Assembly: GCF_014694455.1 (NCBI RefSeq) | Contig: NZ_JAAUWT010000008.1 | Span: 1 to 64,000, forward strand | Source of the DNA: Vibrio sp. S9_S30 | Lineage (GTDB): Bacteria > Pseudomonadota > Gammaproteobacteria > Enterobacterales > Vibrionaceae | Length of the DNA: 64,000 nucleotides | Direction of reading: 5' to 3' | Program-made: the position numbers and the translations under genes | In this document: positions 8,516 to 17,290 of the stretch, one piece after another | Position numbering within the stretch: position 1 is the first letter of the stretch | Layout of the letters: each line of letters starts with the position of its first letter | Notes under the pieces: generated by a model | Database searches by the model: none | The model's input: the letters and a program-made list of their open reading frames with translations, nothing else | What the model was told of the DNA's origin: nothing

Positions 8516-10010
8516 TTGTATCCACTCCTGTCGCGTACACCATCACTTTGTCTTGAGATAATCCAGCGGTTTTCAGTTCTTTAACGATGCGTTTATTGCG
8601 CATAACAAACAAACGATCGCTCATATTCAACGCTTCGGGTAATTCCGAAGAAACCAAAATCACGGCGGTCCCTGTGGCCGTCAAATCTCGAATGATGCTG
8701 TAGATTTCAAATTTCGCTCCAACATCTACCCCTCTTGTCGGCTCATCTAAAATGAGAATGTCTGGTTTTTTTTCTAGCCATTTAGCCAATACAACCTTTT
8801 GTTGGTTTCCCCCACTCAGTGAGCCGACAGCTTGGTGTTCATCGTGCACTTTTATGTTCATTTTTTTGATGCTGCCGGTTGTAATACGGCGCTCTTCTTG
8901 AGGGCTTAGGATCCCTGCCGTTGCCACCTCTTCAAAAGAGGTTAAGTTGCAATTCACATGCACACTGTGCTCCAGCACTAAGCCTTCTTCTTTTCTGTTT
9001 TCCGTTACGAATGCCATTCCATGGCTTATCGCAACACTTGGGCTTGATATGTTTATCGACTTGCCTTTCACTTCGATACTTCCTTGATAAGGCAACATAC
9101 CAAAAAGTGCATTCATGACGTCTGACCGGCCGGAGCCGACAAGCCCAAAAAAGCCGACAACCTCACCGGCATGAAGATCAAAACTGATTGCTTGGAAATA
9201 AGCAGGATTCGTTAGCGTTCTGACCTTAAGTACAGGTGCCCCTAACGTTTGCAATTCATCGATTTTGGCGGGGTATATATCGTCCATTTCTCGACCGACC
9301 ATCATGGTGATCAATGAGTCAATATCCGTTTTCTCTTTCTCCACTGTACGGATATATTTCCCATCACGCATCACCGTAATGTCATCAGAAATCCTCATGA
9401 TTTCAGCCATTTTATGACTGACATAAACGATGGCTTTTCCATCGGATTTCAGTTCAGCAATAATGCGAAAGAGAATGTCCACTTCCGAATCTGAGAGCGA
9501 AGAAGAGGGCTCGTCGAAAATAACCACGTCGGAAACATAGCTGAGCCCTTTGGCTATTTCGACTAATTGCCTTTGTGCCATAGACAACGCACTGACTTTG
9601 ATCGTTGGAGAAATGGGGATTTTGTACTTATCTAGAAGTTCTTTGGTGTCTTCTATCATTTTTGAATCATCAATGATGCCTCGCTTTTGAGGTTCATTGT
9701 TGGCATAAATATTTTCTGCCACAGTCAAGTTATTGCATAGAGAAAGCTCCTGAAAAATAATCGCGATTCCGCTTTCTCTTGACTCCATGGGCGACTTAAA
9801 AACGACGTCACGACCATTACGTAAGATTTGCCCTTTCGTTGGAGAGTGGACGCCTGCCAACATCTTAAGCGTTGTAGACTTTCCGCACCCATTTTCACCC
9901 AAAATCGTATGGACTCGCCCTGCAAAGAGCTGAATCGTCAGCCCATCCACCGCTTTTATCGCACCAAAATGTTTGCTTAGATCTTTTGTTTCTAACAGGA
10001 TTTTTCCCAT
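8508..10010 (-). CDS. Sugar ABC transporter ATPase, ribose (RbsA) type
   Basis: A 500-residue double ATPase of CUT2 importers. The first half has Walker A GENGCGKST, a degenerate signature (LSMAQRQLVEIAKGLS) and Walker B (VVIFDEPSSSLS). The second half has the usual altered P-loop GLVGSGRSD, signature LSGGNQQKVVLAKWL and Walker B (ILILDEPTRGVDVGA). The arrangement is typical of RbsA, AraG and MglA. The ATG at 10010 has AGGA upstream, directly after a long hairpin that separates it from the binding-protein gene. It overlaps the permease gene by eight bases. Confidence 0.94.
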   Translation of the reverse strand: MGKILLETKDLSKHFGAIKAVDGLTIQLFAGRVHTILGENGCGKSTTLKMLAGVHSPTKGQILRNGRDVVFKSPMESRESGIAIIFQELSLCNNLTVAENIYANNEPQKRGIIDDSKMIEDTKELLDKYKIPISPTIKVSALSMAQRQLVEIAKGLSYVSDVVIFDEPSSSLSDSEVDILFRIIAELKSDGKAIVYVSHKMAEIMRISDDITVMRDGKYIRTVEKEKTDIDSLITMMVGREMDDIYPAKIDELQTLGAPVLKVRTLTNPAYFQAISFDLHAGEVVGFFGLVGSGRSDVMNALFGMLPYQGSIEVKGKSINISSPSVAISHGMAFVTENRKEEGLVLEHSVHVNCNLTSFEEVATAGILSPQEERRITTGSIKKMNIKVHDEHQAVGSLSGGNQQKVVLAKWLEKKPDILILDEPTRGVDVGAKFEIYSIIRDLTATGTAVILVSSELPEALNMSDRLFVMRNKRIVKELKTAGLSQDKVMVYATGVDTND

Positions 10011-10021
10011 AACGATGTCCT

Positions 10022-10055
10022 GAATGAAATAGAGCGGTTCGGCTCTATTTCATTC
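10022..10055 (-). other. 14-bp perfect stem-loop between binding-protein and ATPase genes
   Basis: The arms gaatgaaatagagc and gctctatttcattc pair perfectly around a 6-base loop, with no U-run following on the coding strand. It lies between the binding-protein stop (10086) and the ATPase start (10010). In ABC operons such hairpins typically protect the upstream binding-protein mRNA, so more of that protein is made than of the membrane parts. That role is inferred. Confidence 0.8.
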
Positions 10056-10085
10056 TCATAATTACATTTGCATTCTCACCATTAA

Positions 10086-10970
10086 TTACATTCCGGTGTA
10101 GAGAACCGGCACAATCGGATATTCAGCGTCGACTTGCTTACCGTTTAAGTGGTCTACGGCGGCTTTTACGGCGGTTCTCCCCATGGTGTCAGCATCCTGT
10201 TTCACAACCCCGATCAGATGTGCATTGTCATCCACTGCCTTTATGCCTTCGGGCATACCATCAAAGCCAATCACAACCGCTTTTGAAGATTGTTTGGTCA
10301 CAGCCAAACCAGCACCTATCATCATGTCATCGCCAAAGGCAAAAATGAGGTCTGTCTCTGGGTTGGCTTGGAGCATATTAATCGTTGAGGTCATGGATTC
10401 TTCACGCGTTTTCCCTGGCTGCACGGCAACAATCTTAATCTCCGTATCGGCTACCGCGTCGCGGAAACCGCGCAATCGGTCTTCCACTGAAGAAATGCCA
10501 GGGTAAGACAGCATCACCACGGTTCCTGTGCCTTTCAGGTACTTTTTAGCCAGCTTTCCGGCTTCGACCCCACCGCCGTAGTTGTCGGTTGCGATGTGGG
10601 AAACGACTTTGCTGTTCTCTGCCCCAATATCAACGGTGAGAACAGGGATATTAGCGCGCTCTGCCTTTTTCAACGGTCCTCTTATGCCCTTGGAATCGAC
10701 GGGGGAAATGATAATTGCGTCTACATTTTTAATAATACAATCTTCAATATCGCTGATTTGCTTTGCCAGATCTTGGTTAGCGATGGACACGTTTAGATTG
10801 GCTTTGTTTTCTTTCGCTCCCGCTTTTAAACCGTCACCTAGGGCAATATAAAATGGGTGTGATTGAGTAAGCAAAGAGACACAAAGGGTGTATTCATTGG
10901 CGGCGTAAACATTCATAGAGAACGCCGTCAACACTGATAGCGAAGTAAATAAGTGCTTGATATTTTTCAT
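10086..10970 (-). CDS. Periplasmic sugar-binding protein, ribose (RbsB) type
   Basis: A 294-residue binding protein of the type 1 periplasmic fold (Peripla_BP_4) that delivers the sugar to the ABC permease. Residues 1-23 form a signal peptide (MKNIKHLFTSLSVLTAFSMN, cleavage after VYA). The mature chain shows SLLTQSHPFYIALGDGLKAGAKE, IISPVDSKG, PVLTVDIGA, SHIATDNYGGG and FGDDMMIGAGLAV, as in RbsB-like proteins. The ATG at 10970 has AAGGAAAG upstream and directly opens the signal peptide; an extension to 10991 is open but less likely. It is the first gene of the minus-strand import operon, divergent from gatZ. Confidence 0.93.
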   Translation of the reverse strand: MKNIKHLFTSLSVLTAFSMNVYAANEYTLCVSLLTQSHPFYIALGDGLKAGAKENKANLNVSIANQDLAKQISDIEDCIIKNVDAIIISPVDSKGIRGPLKKAERANIPVLTVDIGAENSKVVSHIATDNYGGGVEAGKLAKKYLKGTGTVVMLSYPGISSVEDRLRGFRDAVADTEIKIVAVQPGKTREESMTSTINMLQANPETDLIFAFGDDMMIGAGLAVTKQSSKAVVIGFDGMPEGIKAVDDNAHLIGVVKQDADTMGRTAVKAAVDHLNGKQVDAEYPIVPVLYTGM

Positions 10971-11249
10971 CTTACTTTCCTTGTATTCCACGTTTAATTA
11001 GGACGTGCGTCGTCCCTTTATCTTTTGGCGACCTGCCATATACGTAACTGAATCCTCATGTATCCATTTTGGGTCAACTCGTGATCTGTGCATTTTTTGA
11101 CCACCAAATTCAGCACATACAAAAATGATACAACAAGATATAAAAAGCAAAAGAAAGTTAACGCAAGTTAGATGTCGATCAATTTTTATCAATACATCTA
11201 TCAGTTCGGTACTGTTATCCGCGTTGGAACCCTTAAATAAACGCATAAA

Positions 11250-11265
11250 TGAGACATAAGTCACG
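11250..11265. promoter_or_regulatory. Possible CRP site in the divergent promoter region
   Basis: TGAGA-N6-TCACG matches eight of ten positions of the TGTGA-N6-TCACA core. It lies in the 410-bp divergent region 10971-11380 between the binding-protein gene and gatZ, about 115 bases before gatZ. Catabolite control would suit these genes, but the match is imperfect. The region is otherwise AT-rich and codes for nothing I recognise. Confidence 0.35.
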
Positions 11266-11328
11266 TTGGGCAACCTATTTTGACGATATTTCAATCTACG
11301 TGATCTACCTTTTGTTTTTTATGATATC

Positions 11329-11360
11329 TTTCTTTTAAATTTCAACGACGACAAAAGAAA
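11329..11360. promoter_or_regulatory. Inverted repeat just before gatZ
   Basis: The arms tttctttt and aaaagaaa surround a 16-base spacer, and with a bulge the arms extend to atctttctttt / aaaagaaaagat. It lies 20 bases before the gatZ start, where an operator or leader hairpin would act. It is AT-rich, so chance is a real alternative. Confidence 0.4.
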
Positions 11361-11380
11361 AGATTTCGAAAGGTTTAAAT

Positions 11381-12664
11381 GTGAATGAATTGCTAGATTT
11401 GGTCGCACAGCATAAGTCGGGAAAAAGAGTCGGTATCTATTCTGTTTGCTCTGCACACCCCTTGGTGTTAGAGGCGGCCTTGAAGCAGAGTTTACAAGAT
11501 GGTCAGGCTGTTCTCATCGAGTCCACTTCTAATCAAGTCAACCAATTTGGTGGGTATACGGGAATGACCCCAATGCAATTCAAGCAATTGGTTTTTTCCA
11601 TCGCCGAGTCCATTTCCTTTCCCTTAGACAGGGTGCTTTTGGGCGGTGATCATCTTGGCCCTAATTGCTGGCGGTCTGAATCAGCGGCGGCAGCGATGAG
11701 TCAGTCTAAAAGCTTGATTCGGAGTTACATTGAAGCTGGATTTCGAAAAATTCACCTCGACTGTTCCATGTCTTGTGCTGACGACCCATTACCGCTTAGT
11801 GACGAAACTATCGCACGTCGAGCAGCCGTCCTTTGCTTAGTGGCTGAAGATACATGGAAAACGGTAGGCGGTCCGGCTCCTGTCTATGTTATTGGAACCG
11901 AAGTGCCTACACCCGGTGGCGCATTGGAGCCATTGGATCTCACGATGGAAGTCACACACGACAAAGCGGCAGAAAAAACGATTATGGTGCATAAACTAAC
12001 CTTTAGAAATATGGGGTTAGAAGAGGTTTGGCATAGGGTTATTGGGTTAGTTGTACAGCCCGGCGTCGAGTTTGATCACCATAGTGTTGCACACTACGAT
12101 ACCGAAAAGGCAAAACCTTTAAGCCGTATGATAGAAGGACACCAACATCTGTTGTTTGAAGCGCATTCCACCGACTATCAGCGCCCAAGCGCTTACAGAC
12201 AACTCGTCGACGATCACTTCGCCATTCTAAAAGTGGGGCCGGCATTAACGTTTGCTTTGCGCGAGGCACTTTTTGCCTTGGCAGACGTGGAACAAGAATG
12301 GATAAGCAAAAGCAAGGCGTCCAACCTGAAGCAGGTGATCGAAGCGGTCATGATGGACGAGCCCACTTACTGGCAACACCACTACACAAGCTCGGGCATA
12401 CAACAATATATCGACCGACACTACAGCCTGAGTGATCGTATTCGATACTACTGGCCAAATAAAAAGGTCAAGTTGGCTGTAGACATATTGTTTGAAAATT
12501 TAATTCAGTCCCCTCCACCAATGACTTTGCTAAGCCAGTATTTGCCGAATCAATCCAAGAAAATAGCGGGTGGACACATTGCAAGTCACCCGAAAGAAAT
12601 TGTGCTGGATAAGATCATGGAAGTCACACATACCTATAGCCAAGCGTGCCGATCCAATACGTAG
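11381..12664 (+). CDS. gatZ: Tagatose-1,6-bisphosphate aldolase, non-catalytic subunit GatZ/KbaZ
   Basis: A 427-residue partner needed for full activity and stability of the class II aldolase encoded downstream. It matches the GatZ/KbaZ family along its length: VCSAHPLVLEAAL, ESTSNQVNQFGGYTGMTP, LLGGDHLGPNCW, KIHLDCSMSC, VIGTEVPTPGG, VVQPGVEFDHH, FEAHSTDYQ, DHFAILKVGPALTFALREALFALA and YSLSDRIRYYWP. The wording is closer to GatZ than to KbaZ. The start is GTG at 11381 with AAAGG seven bases upstream, and the length agrees with the family (420-426). It forms an operon with gatY, separated by a 97-bp gap, and is divergent from the ABC importer. Confidence 0.93.
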   Translation: MNELLDLVAQHKSGKRVGIYSVCSAHPLVLEAALKQSLQDGQAVLIESTSNQVNQFGGYTGMTPMQFKQLVFSIAESISFPLDRVLLGGDHLGPNCWRSESAAAAMSQSKSLIRSYIEAGFRKIHLDCSMSCADDPLPLSDETIARRAAVLCLVAEDTWKTVGGPAPVYVIGTEVPTPGGALEPLDLTMEVTHDKAAEKTIMVHKLTFRNMGLEEVWHRVIGLVVQPGVEFDHHSVAHYDTEKAKPLSRMIEGHQHLLFEAHSTDYQRPSAYRQLVDDHFAILKVGPALTFALREALFALADVEQEWISKSKASNLKQVIEAVMMDEPTYWQHHYTSSGIQQYIDRHYSLSDRIRYYWPNKKVKLAVDILFENLIQSPPPMTLLSQYLPNQSKKIAGGHIASHPKEIVLDKIMEVTHTYSQACRSNT

Positions 12665-12761
12665 GCACACGTCGTCGCTTTCACTTTATTTACCGCTTGC
12701 TCTCGCTGTTAATCACCTTGGGTAACGACTAACGCAAGGCACTCATTAAAAAGGAAAATTT

Positions 12762-13619
12762 ATGAATAACATCATAAATAGCAACTACTGGTTACACAAA
12801 GCACGACATGAAGGCTATGCCGTTCCTGCGTTTAATTTTCACAACCTCGAAACAGTGCAAGTCATATTAGATACCGCCAAAGCAATGGAATCTCCCGTTA
12901 TCTTGGCTGGCACGCCAGGCACTTACCAATACGGTGGTGCTAGAGAACTGATTCATATGGTCAATGCCGCTGCGTATGAGCGAAATATTCAAGTCGTCGT
13001 TCACCTTGATCACCACCATGATCTCGCGGATATTGAACAAAAAGTGAGGCTTGGCGTTCGCTCAGCCATGGTCGATGGCAGTGCCCTGCCCTTAGAGGAA
13101 AACATTAAGCTAACAAAGGCTACCGTCGAACTTTGTCATGCTTATGGCTGCTGTGTAGAAGCGGAGATTGGTCAGCTTGTTGGTCAAGAGGATGATTTAA
13201 TTATCGAATCGGTCGCGGACCCTTATACCAATCCAGATGACGCGGTAAAACTCGTCGAACAAACCAATATCGACTCGCTTGCCATAGCAATAGGCACCGC
13301 ACATGGACTCTACAAAGACGAACCAAAATTGGATTTTGCTCGCCTTGAGCGCATCGCCAAACTCATCGACATCCCATTAGTCTTGCACGGTGCTTCTGGT
13401 GTCAGTGTTGCGGATGTGCAGCGTTGCATTTCTCATGGCGTTGCTAAAGTCAACGTAGCGACCGAATTAAAAATCGCTTTTGCAAACTCTTTAAAGAATG
13501 CGTTCAATGAAGATCCAAACGTCAATGATCCGAGAATTTACAACGAAGCGCCAAAAGCAGCCATGGCAAAGTTAGTCAGAGAAAAGATCTTAATGTGCCG
13601 AAGCGATGGGAAGCTTTAG
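12762..13619 (+). CDS. gatY: Tagatose-1,6-bisphosphate aldolase, catalytic subunit GatY/KbaY
   Basis: A class II, zinc-dependent aldolase of 285 residues that cleaves D-tagatose 1,6-bisphosphate to dihydroxyacetone phosphate and glyceraldehyde 3-phosphate. Seen: YAVPAFNFHNLET, AGTPGT, the zinc/active-site motif HLDHHHD (D83, H84), GTAHGLYK (H181) and LVLHGASG (H209); these fit Asp82, His83, His180 and His208 of the E. coli enzyme shifted by one. VNVATELK near the C-terminus is also typical. AAAAAGGA precedes the ATG. Because the sugar arrives by ABC transport and not a PTS, two phosphorylations must come first; only one candidate kinase lies here, so the second may come from housekeeping phosphofructokinase. 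Confidence 0.94.
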   Translation: MNNIINSNYWLHKARHEGYAVPAFNFHNLETVQVILDTAKAMESPVILAGTPGTYQYGGARELIHMVNAAAYERNIQVVVHLDHHHDLADIEQKVRLGVRSAMVDGSALPLEENIKLTKATVELCHAYGCCVEAEIGQLVGQEDDLIIESVADPYTNPDDAVKLVEQTNIDSLAIAIGTAHGLYKDEPKLDFARLERIAKLIDIPLVLHGASGVSVADVQRCISHGVAKVNVATELKIAFANSLKNAFNEDPNVNDPRIYNEAPKAAMAKLVREKILMCRSDGKL

Positions 13620-13648
13620 ACGACTTGGGTATAAAGCCTGGAACTCAT

Positions 13649-13680
13649 CACTCGACACTCGACACTCGACACTCGACACT
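13649..13680. repeat. 7-bp tandem repeat after gatY
   Basis: The unit cactcga occurs four times in a row plus a partial copy, starting 30 bases after the gatY stop. Confidence 0.85.
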
Positions 13681-13691
13681 TGATGGAATCG

Positions 13692-13730
13692 AAAGCGCCT
13701 ATTTTAAAGCAAACGACTTGGGCGCTTTTT
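13692..13730 (+). terminator. Terminator between gatY and carbonic anhydrase
   Basis: An 8-bp stem (aaagcgcc / ggcgcttt) with a 21-base loop is followed by a run of five T on the plus strand. It lies between convergent genes. Confidence 0.7.
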
Positions 13731-13746
13731 CACTACTCTGTATCGG

Positions 13747-14472
13747 CTACTTTACAACAATACGCCCATTAATTGCCTGAATTGGACGTGCATTCATGCC
13801 CGTCGACTGAGCAAATGTCTCTATTTGCTCTTTGCTCACACCCAAAGGCTCTTTCATCAAGACCCAACGTACACCTTCACTGCATGGCGGCGTAGTCAGT
13901 GAGCCATTAAAACGATAGTAGTCCTGCTCATCTGGCAGCAACTGCGCCAAATCGAAACCTGTCTCTAACGGCTTTCTCTCTTTCGATTCAAGCGTGTCAC
14001 TCAATAACGCTTTCAGAGACTGGTTCGGCTTAGATTCCAATTCATACATAATACCAACGACGGCCAGTTGCCCCTTGGTATTCTCATGCACAAAGTGAAC
14101 TTCCAGCGGGAACTGCCTTCCTAAAATGGTGTTTTCAGATGGTGTATGGAAGTGGAATTGCTTCAGTTCGTATTCGCCGCCTTCTAATGTAAGTGTATTA
14201 TGCCCGCTCACATTGACTTGAATCGCGTGCCCATTATTCACAACTTCGGTTGCAGAACCATGGTAAGTCAGCGTTATGGGTTGTTTTTTCGCTTTTAGCG
14301 CATCAGAGATATTCACTGGTGACTGATTTTTACCTTCCCCACACATGGTAAAAAGTTTTGCCCATTCATCAACACCATGCTCTCCTTTGTATGACCAATC
14401 TATCGCCACAGAAGGAAAAGCAAAGGATGAAACCAACAAGCCAACGAGCAGTTTAAGTTTTACATTTTCCAT
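13747..14472 (-). CDS. cah: Periplasmic alpha-type carbonic anhydrase
   Basis: A 241-residue zinc enzyme that interconverts carbon dioxide and bicarbonate. A signal peptide covers residues 1-23 (KLLVGLLVSSFAFPSVA), placing it in the periplasm. Alpha-class signatures are present: WSYKGEHGVDEW, CGEGKNQSPVNI, the zinc ligands in QFHFHTPSEN and EVHFVHEN, and the substrate-pocket loop YRFNGSLTTPPCSEGVRW. The length agrees with other bacterial alpha carbonic anhydrases. GAGG precedes the ATG. It is monocistronic, with a 368-bp gap to norM. A role in CO2/bicarbonate and pH balance at the cell surface is inferred from the family. Confidence 0.95.
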   Translation of the reverse strand: MENVKLKLLVGLLVSSFAFPSVAIDWSYKGEHGVDEWAKLFTMCGEGKNQSPVNISDALKAKKQPITLTYHGSATEVVNNGHAIQVNVSGHNTLTLEGGEYELKQFHFHTPSENTILGRQFPLEVHFVHENTKGQLAVVGIMYELESKPNQSLKALLSDTLESKERKPLETGFDLAQLLPDEQDYYRFNGSLTTPPCSEGVRWVLMKEPLGVSKEQIETFAQSTGMNARPIQAINGRIVVK

Positions 14473-14840
14473 ATATAGTTGCCTCTTTCATTTAACAATT
14501 CGCACGCATTAACCAATTAAAGATGAGGTATGCAAACCGTCGAAATACTATATTGCGAAACACTCTTAACTATTCGTATGCAATTAATGATTCCATTTCT
14601 TATATATTGAACCATTGTAACATTATGCATATGCCGTCACTCTTTACGCATGGCAAGAAGACGCTCGGATTCCCCCTCATAATCGCGGCTAACTTATTAA
14701 TATCTTTATTATTAGTCATTCACTCTAATCCCAACTTTGCTACGAAATTTCTTGGATTATTCCTATGCTCTTCTTGAGCAATTCTTTATTATGTTTTTCA
14801 TCGATATTGAGTAGTCTCATACTCAAACAATGGAGCACAC
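14473..14840. other. Divergent promoter region between cah and norM
   Basis: An AT-rich gap of 368 bp. A short plus-strand frame from about 14632 would encode a 48-residue peptide with one hydrophobic helix, but it has no ribosome site and no family I recognise. The region should hold the promoters of cah (minus) and norM (plus); I see no clear operator. Confidence 0.5.
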
Positions 14841-16211
14841 GTGCAAACCTATAAAGATGAAATATCACGCCTAGTTAAATTGGCTACGCCCATTCTTTTC
14901 GCATCCATTGCGCAAACTGGCATTGGATTTGTAGATACCGTCATGGCGGGCGGCGTGAGTGCGACCGATCTCGCCGGAGTGGCAATAGCCACCAGCATTT
15001 GGCTGCCGACGATTTTATTTGGAATCGGTATATTAATGGCGTTGGTGCCGATTGTTGCTCAGTTAAATGGCGCGAATCGTAAAGACGAAATTGCCAATGA
15101 AGTACAACAAGCCATTGCGATGGGGTTATTTGTTAGCGTGCCTATTATTGCGGTTTTCCTGCAAGTGCAATGGATATTGGGGCTGATGAACGTTGAGCCG
15201 AAATTGGAAGAAATTTCGACTGGCTATATGACGATGGTGATGCCCGCCGTTCCTGCGGTGATGCTATTCCAAGCTTTCAGAAGTTACACCGATGGTATGT
15301 CACTGACCAAACCTGCGATGGTCATCAGTTTTATTGGTCTCGTCGCTAATATCCCGCTGAACTGGATGTTTGTTTATGGAGAATTGGGCGCGCCAGCACT
15401 CGGTGGTGTTGGCTGTGGCGTTGCCACCAGCATTGTTCAATGGTTAATGCTGTCTGCCATGGTGTTTTATGTAGTGACGGCGCGAAAGCTTAAACCTATT
15501 GGCACTTTTGCTAAACTGTATCGACCTAAATTGAGTGCTCAGCGCAGGCTGTTTAAATTGGGGTTCCCGATTGCGGCTTCTATTTTTTTCGAAGTGACGC
15601 TTTTTTCCGTTGTCGCCATCATTATCGCGCCTCTTGGTTCCATCGTGGTGGCGGCGCACCAAATAGCGCTTAATTATTCGTCGCTTATTTTTATGTTCCC
15701 TCTCAGCTTAGGCGCCGCAATCAGTATTCGAGTTGGGCATCAACTTGGAGAAAGCAATGCGGAAGGGGCGAAGGTATCGGCCATTGTTGGATTTATCGTT
15801 GGCTGCTCACTTGCCGTATTCACTGGCATTCTAACCGTTATCTTTCGCGAAGCCATTACACAGCTTTACACCGACAGTGCTCCTGTGATTACCTTTGCCA
15901 TGCATTTGCTTCTGTTCTCTGCGGCCTATCAACTCACTGATACCATTCAGGTTATCGCGGCGGGTGCACTACGCGGCTATAAAGACATGAAAGCCATATT
16001 CTATTGCACCTTTGTCTCGTATTGGCTGCTTGGGCTGCCTACCGGATACGCATTCGGAATGACCGATTTCTTTGGCGAACCCATGGGTGCCGCTGGCTTC
16101 TGGGTTGGTTTTATTGTTGGTCTATCCGCAGCGGCTCTATTGCTGTCGGCACGGCTGTATTGGATACACAAGCAAGATGAGTCTATTCGCTACAGCTATA
16201 TGGCGAGATAA
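14841..16211 (+). CDS. norM: MATE-family multidrug efflux pump NorM
   Basis: A 456-residue inner-membrane cation-coupled exporter of cationic drugs such as fluoroquinolones and dyes. It has twelve predicted helices and aligns with Vibrio NorM throughout: GFVDTVMAGGVSATD, SIWLPTILFGIGILMALVP, FRSYTDGMSLTKPAMVISFIG, LNWMFVYGELGAPALGGVGCGVAT, LGFPIAASIFFEVTLF, AAHQIALNYSSL, GAAISIRVGHQLGE and AAGALRGYKDM. The residues shown to matter in V. cholerae NorM (Asp36, Glu255, Asp371) correspond here to D32, E251 and about D367. The start is GTG at 14841 with GGAG eight bases upstream; an overlapping ATG nearby is in another frame. It is monocistronic. Confidence 0.96.
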   Translation: MQTYKDEISRLVKLATPILFASIAQTGIGFVDTVMAGGVSATDLAGVAIATSIWLPTILFGIGILMALVPIVAQLNGANRKDEIANEVQQAIAMGLFVSVPIIAVFLQVQWILGLMNVEPKLEEISTGYMTMVMPAVPAVMLFQAFRSYTDGMSLTKPAMVISFIGLVANIPLNWMFVYGELGAPALGGVGCGVATSIVQWLMLSAMVFYVVTARKLKPIGTFAKLYRPKLSAQRRLFKLGFPIAASIFFEVTLFSVVAIIIAPLGSIVVAAHQIALNYSSLIFMFPLSLGAAISIRVGHQLGESNAEGAKVSAIVGFIVGCSLAVFTGILTVIFREAITQLYTDSAPVITFAMHLLLFSAAYQLTDTIQVIAAGALRGYKDMKAIFYCTFVSYWLLGLPTGYAFGMTDFFGEPMGAAGFWVGFIVGLSAAALLLSARLYWIHKQDESIRYSYMAR

Positions 16212-16320
16212 CCTGAACCTAGGATAAATACCCTGAACTTGGGATAAATACCTAAACTCAGGATAAATAACCTGAACTTGGAATAGATAAATACCTGAAC
16301 TTGGAATAGATAAATAACCT
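16211..16320. repeat. Imperfect tandem repeat directly after norM
   Basis: Five imperfect copies of a 19-24-bp unit built on cctgaacttgg(aata)gataaata begin at the norM stop codon and run to 16320. Two copies carry an extra short insertion of four or so bases (aata). Confidence 0.8.
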
Positions 16321-16350
16321 CGGTGTCGCAAACGAAACGTTTAAAAACAC

Positions 16351-16384
16351 AAAAAAGCTCCGGCGCTTGAGTCGGAGCTTTTTT
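16351..16384. terminator. Bidirectional terminator between norM and the HAD phosphatase
   Basis: A perfect 12-bp stem (aaaaaagctccg / cggagctttttt) with a 10-base loop gives a U-run in either direction, as suits converging genes. Confidence 0.92.
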
Positions 16385-16427
16385 ATCGGCGCTCAGCGGG
16401 TTAAGCCTTGGAGTATTCCAGAGCCCA

Positions 16428-17228
16428 TTACTCCGCCGTTTCTTTTAAAGACCTCAGAAAATAGGCTACCCCATTGTCATCGTTTGACCGAGTTATGGTG
16501 CAGTGCGGAAGGGCTTTAACTAATTCATCCATCGCATTCCCCATAACGACCCCTTCACCGGCTTGCTGCAACATTTCTAAATCATTCATTGCATCGCCAA
16601 AAGCCACAACGTTAACCATGTCGATGCCTTTTTTCGATAAAAAGTGCTTAATGGCCTCGGCTTTAGACAACCCTTTCATCACAATGTCGAGGGTATTGGG
16701 GGACGACTTACAAATATTGGTCTGCGCACCAAATTCGTCTTTTAATATCGTGCAGTAGTGGTTCACTTGCTCTTCACTGCCTTGCAGCAGAATTTTCAGC
16801 GCTTCGATGTTTTTTATCTCATCTTCGGTGGTGTAGTCACAGGTTAGCCCCGACTGCGCAATGTAATCCTCAAAGAATGGGTTTTCTTCCACCATATGCC
16901 AGCCTTTTTCTGAAAATACCGTAATATGGAATGGAAGATCCACGGCTCGGTTCAGTAGCGATTGACTTAGCACTTTCGGTAAACACTGTGTAAAGAGCGG
17001 GTGGGATTCTCCCCCTTTGATCATCGCCCCATTGCAGGACACAATCACCGGATTAAAAGATAGCTCCGTAAGTACACGCCTTGCGTCCGTATCAAAACGC
17101 CCAGTCGCCACCATAACCACTACGCCATCGTGATGAAATTCTTCAAGGACACGAATCGTTTCACGTGATAACGCCCCTTGACTGTTCAATAAAGTCCCAT
17201 CGAGATCCGACACAACTGCTTGATACAT
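16428..17228 (-). CDS. Cof-type HAD-IIB sugar phosphatase
   Basis: A 266-residue cytoplasmic hydrolase of the haloacid dehalogenase superfamily, subclass IIB, acting on small phosphorylated metabolites such as sugar phosphates. The catalytic motif I is SDLDGTLLNS (nucleophile D8, acid D10), motif II is VATGR, motif III includes the lysine in GLSKAEAI, and motif IV is FGDAMNDLEML. The cap domain lies between motifs II and III. YidA and YbiV are the usual well-studied relatives, and the exact substrate is not predictable. AGGA precedes the ATG. It is followed by a terminator shared with norM and lies just beyond the end of the NRPS gene on the same strand, separated from it by a terminator. Confidence 0.92.
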   Translation of the reverse strand: MYQAVVSDLDGTLLNSQGALSRETIRVLEEFHHDGVVVMVATGRFDTDARRVLTELSFNPVIVSCNGAMIKGGESHPLFTQCLPKVLSQSLLNRAVDLPFHITVFSEKGWHMVEENPFFEDYIAQSGLTCDYTTEDEIKNIEALKILLQGSEEQVNHYCTILKDEFGAQTNICKSSPNTLDIVMKGLSKAEAIKHFLSKKGIDMVNVVAFGDAMNDLEMLQQAGEGVVMGNAMDELVKALPHCTITRSNDDNGVAYFLRSLKETAE

Positions 17229-17242
17229 ATGCTCTTCCTTTA

Positions 17243-17267
17243 TAAAAAAGCCGCCAAATAGCGGCTT
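17243..17267 (-). terminator. Terminator at the end of the NRPS gene
   Basis: Read on the minus strand, the stem aagccgc / gcggctt with a 6-base loop is followed by a run of six or more T. It begins about 24 bases after the NRPS stop and separates it from the HAD gene. Confidence 0.88.
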
Positions 17268-17290
17268 AAATTGACCATGATAATAGGATT

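Noticed and set aside
11041..11294. 98-residue frame in the divergent region before gatZ
   Set aside because: It runs through the promoter region of the binding-protein gene and has no protein resemblance.
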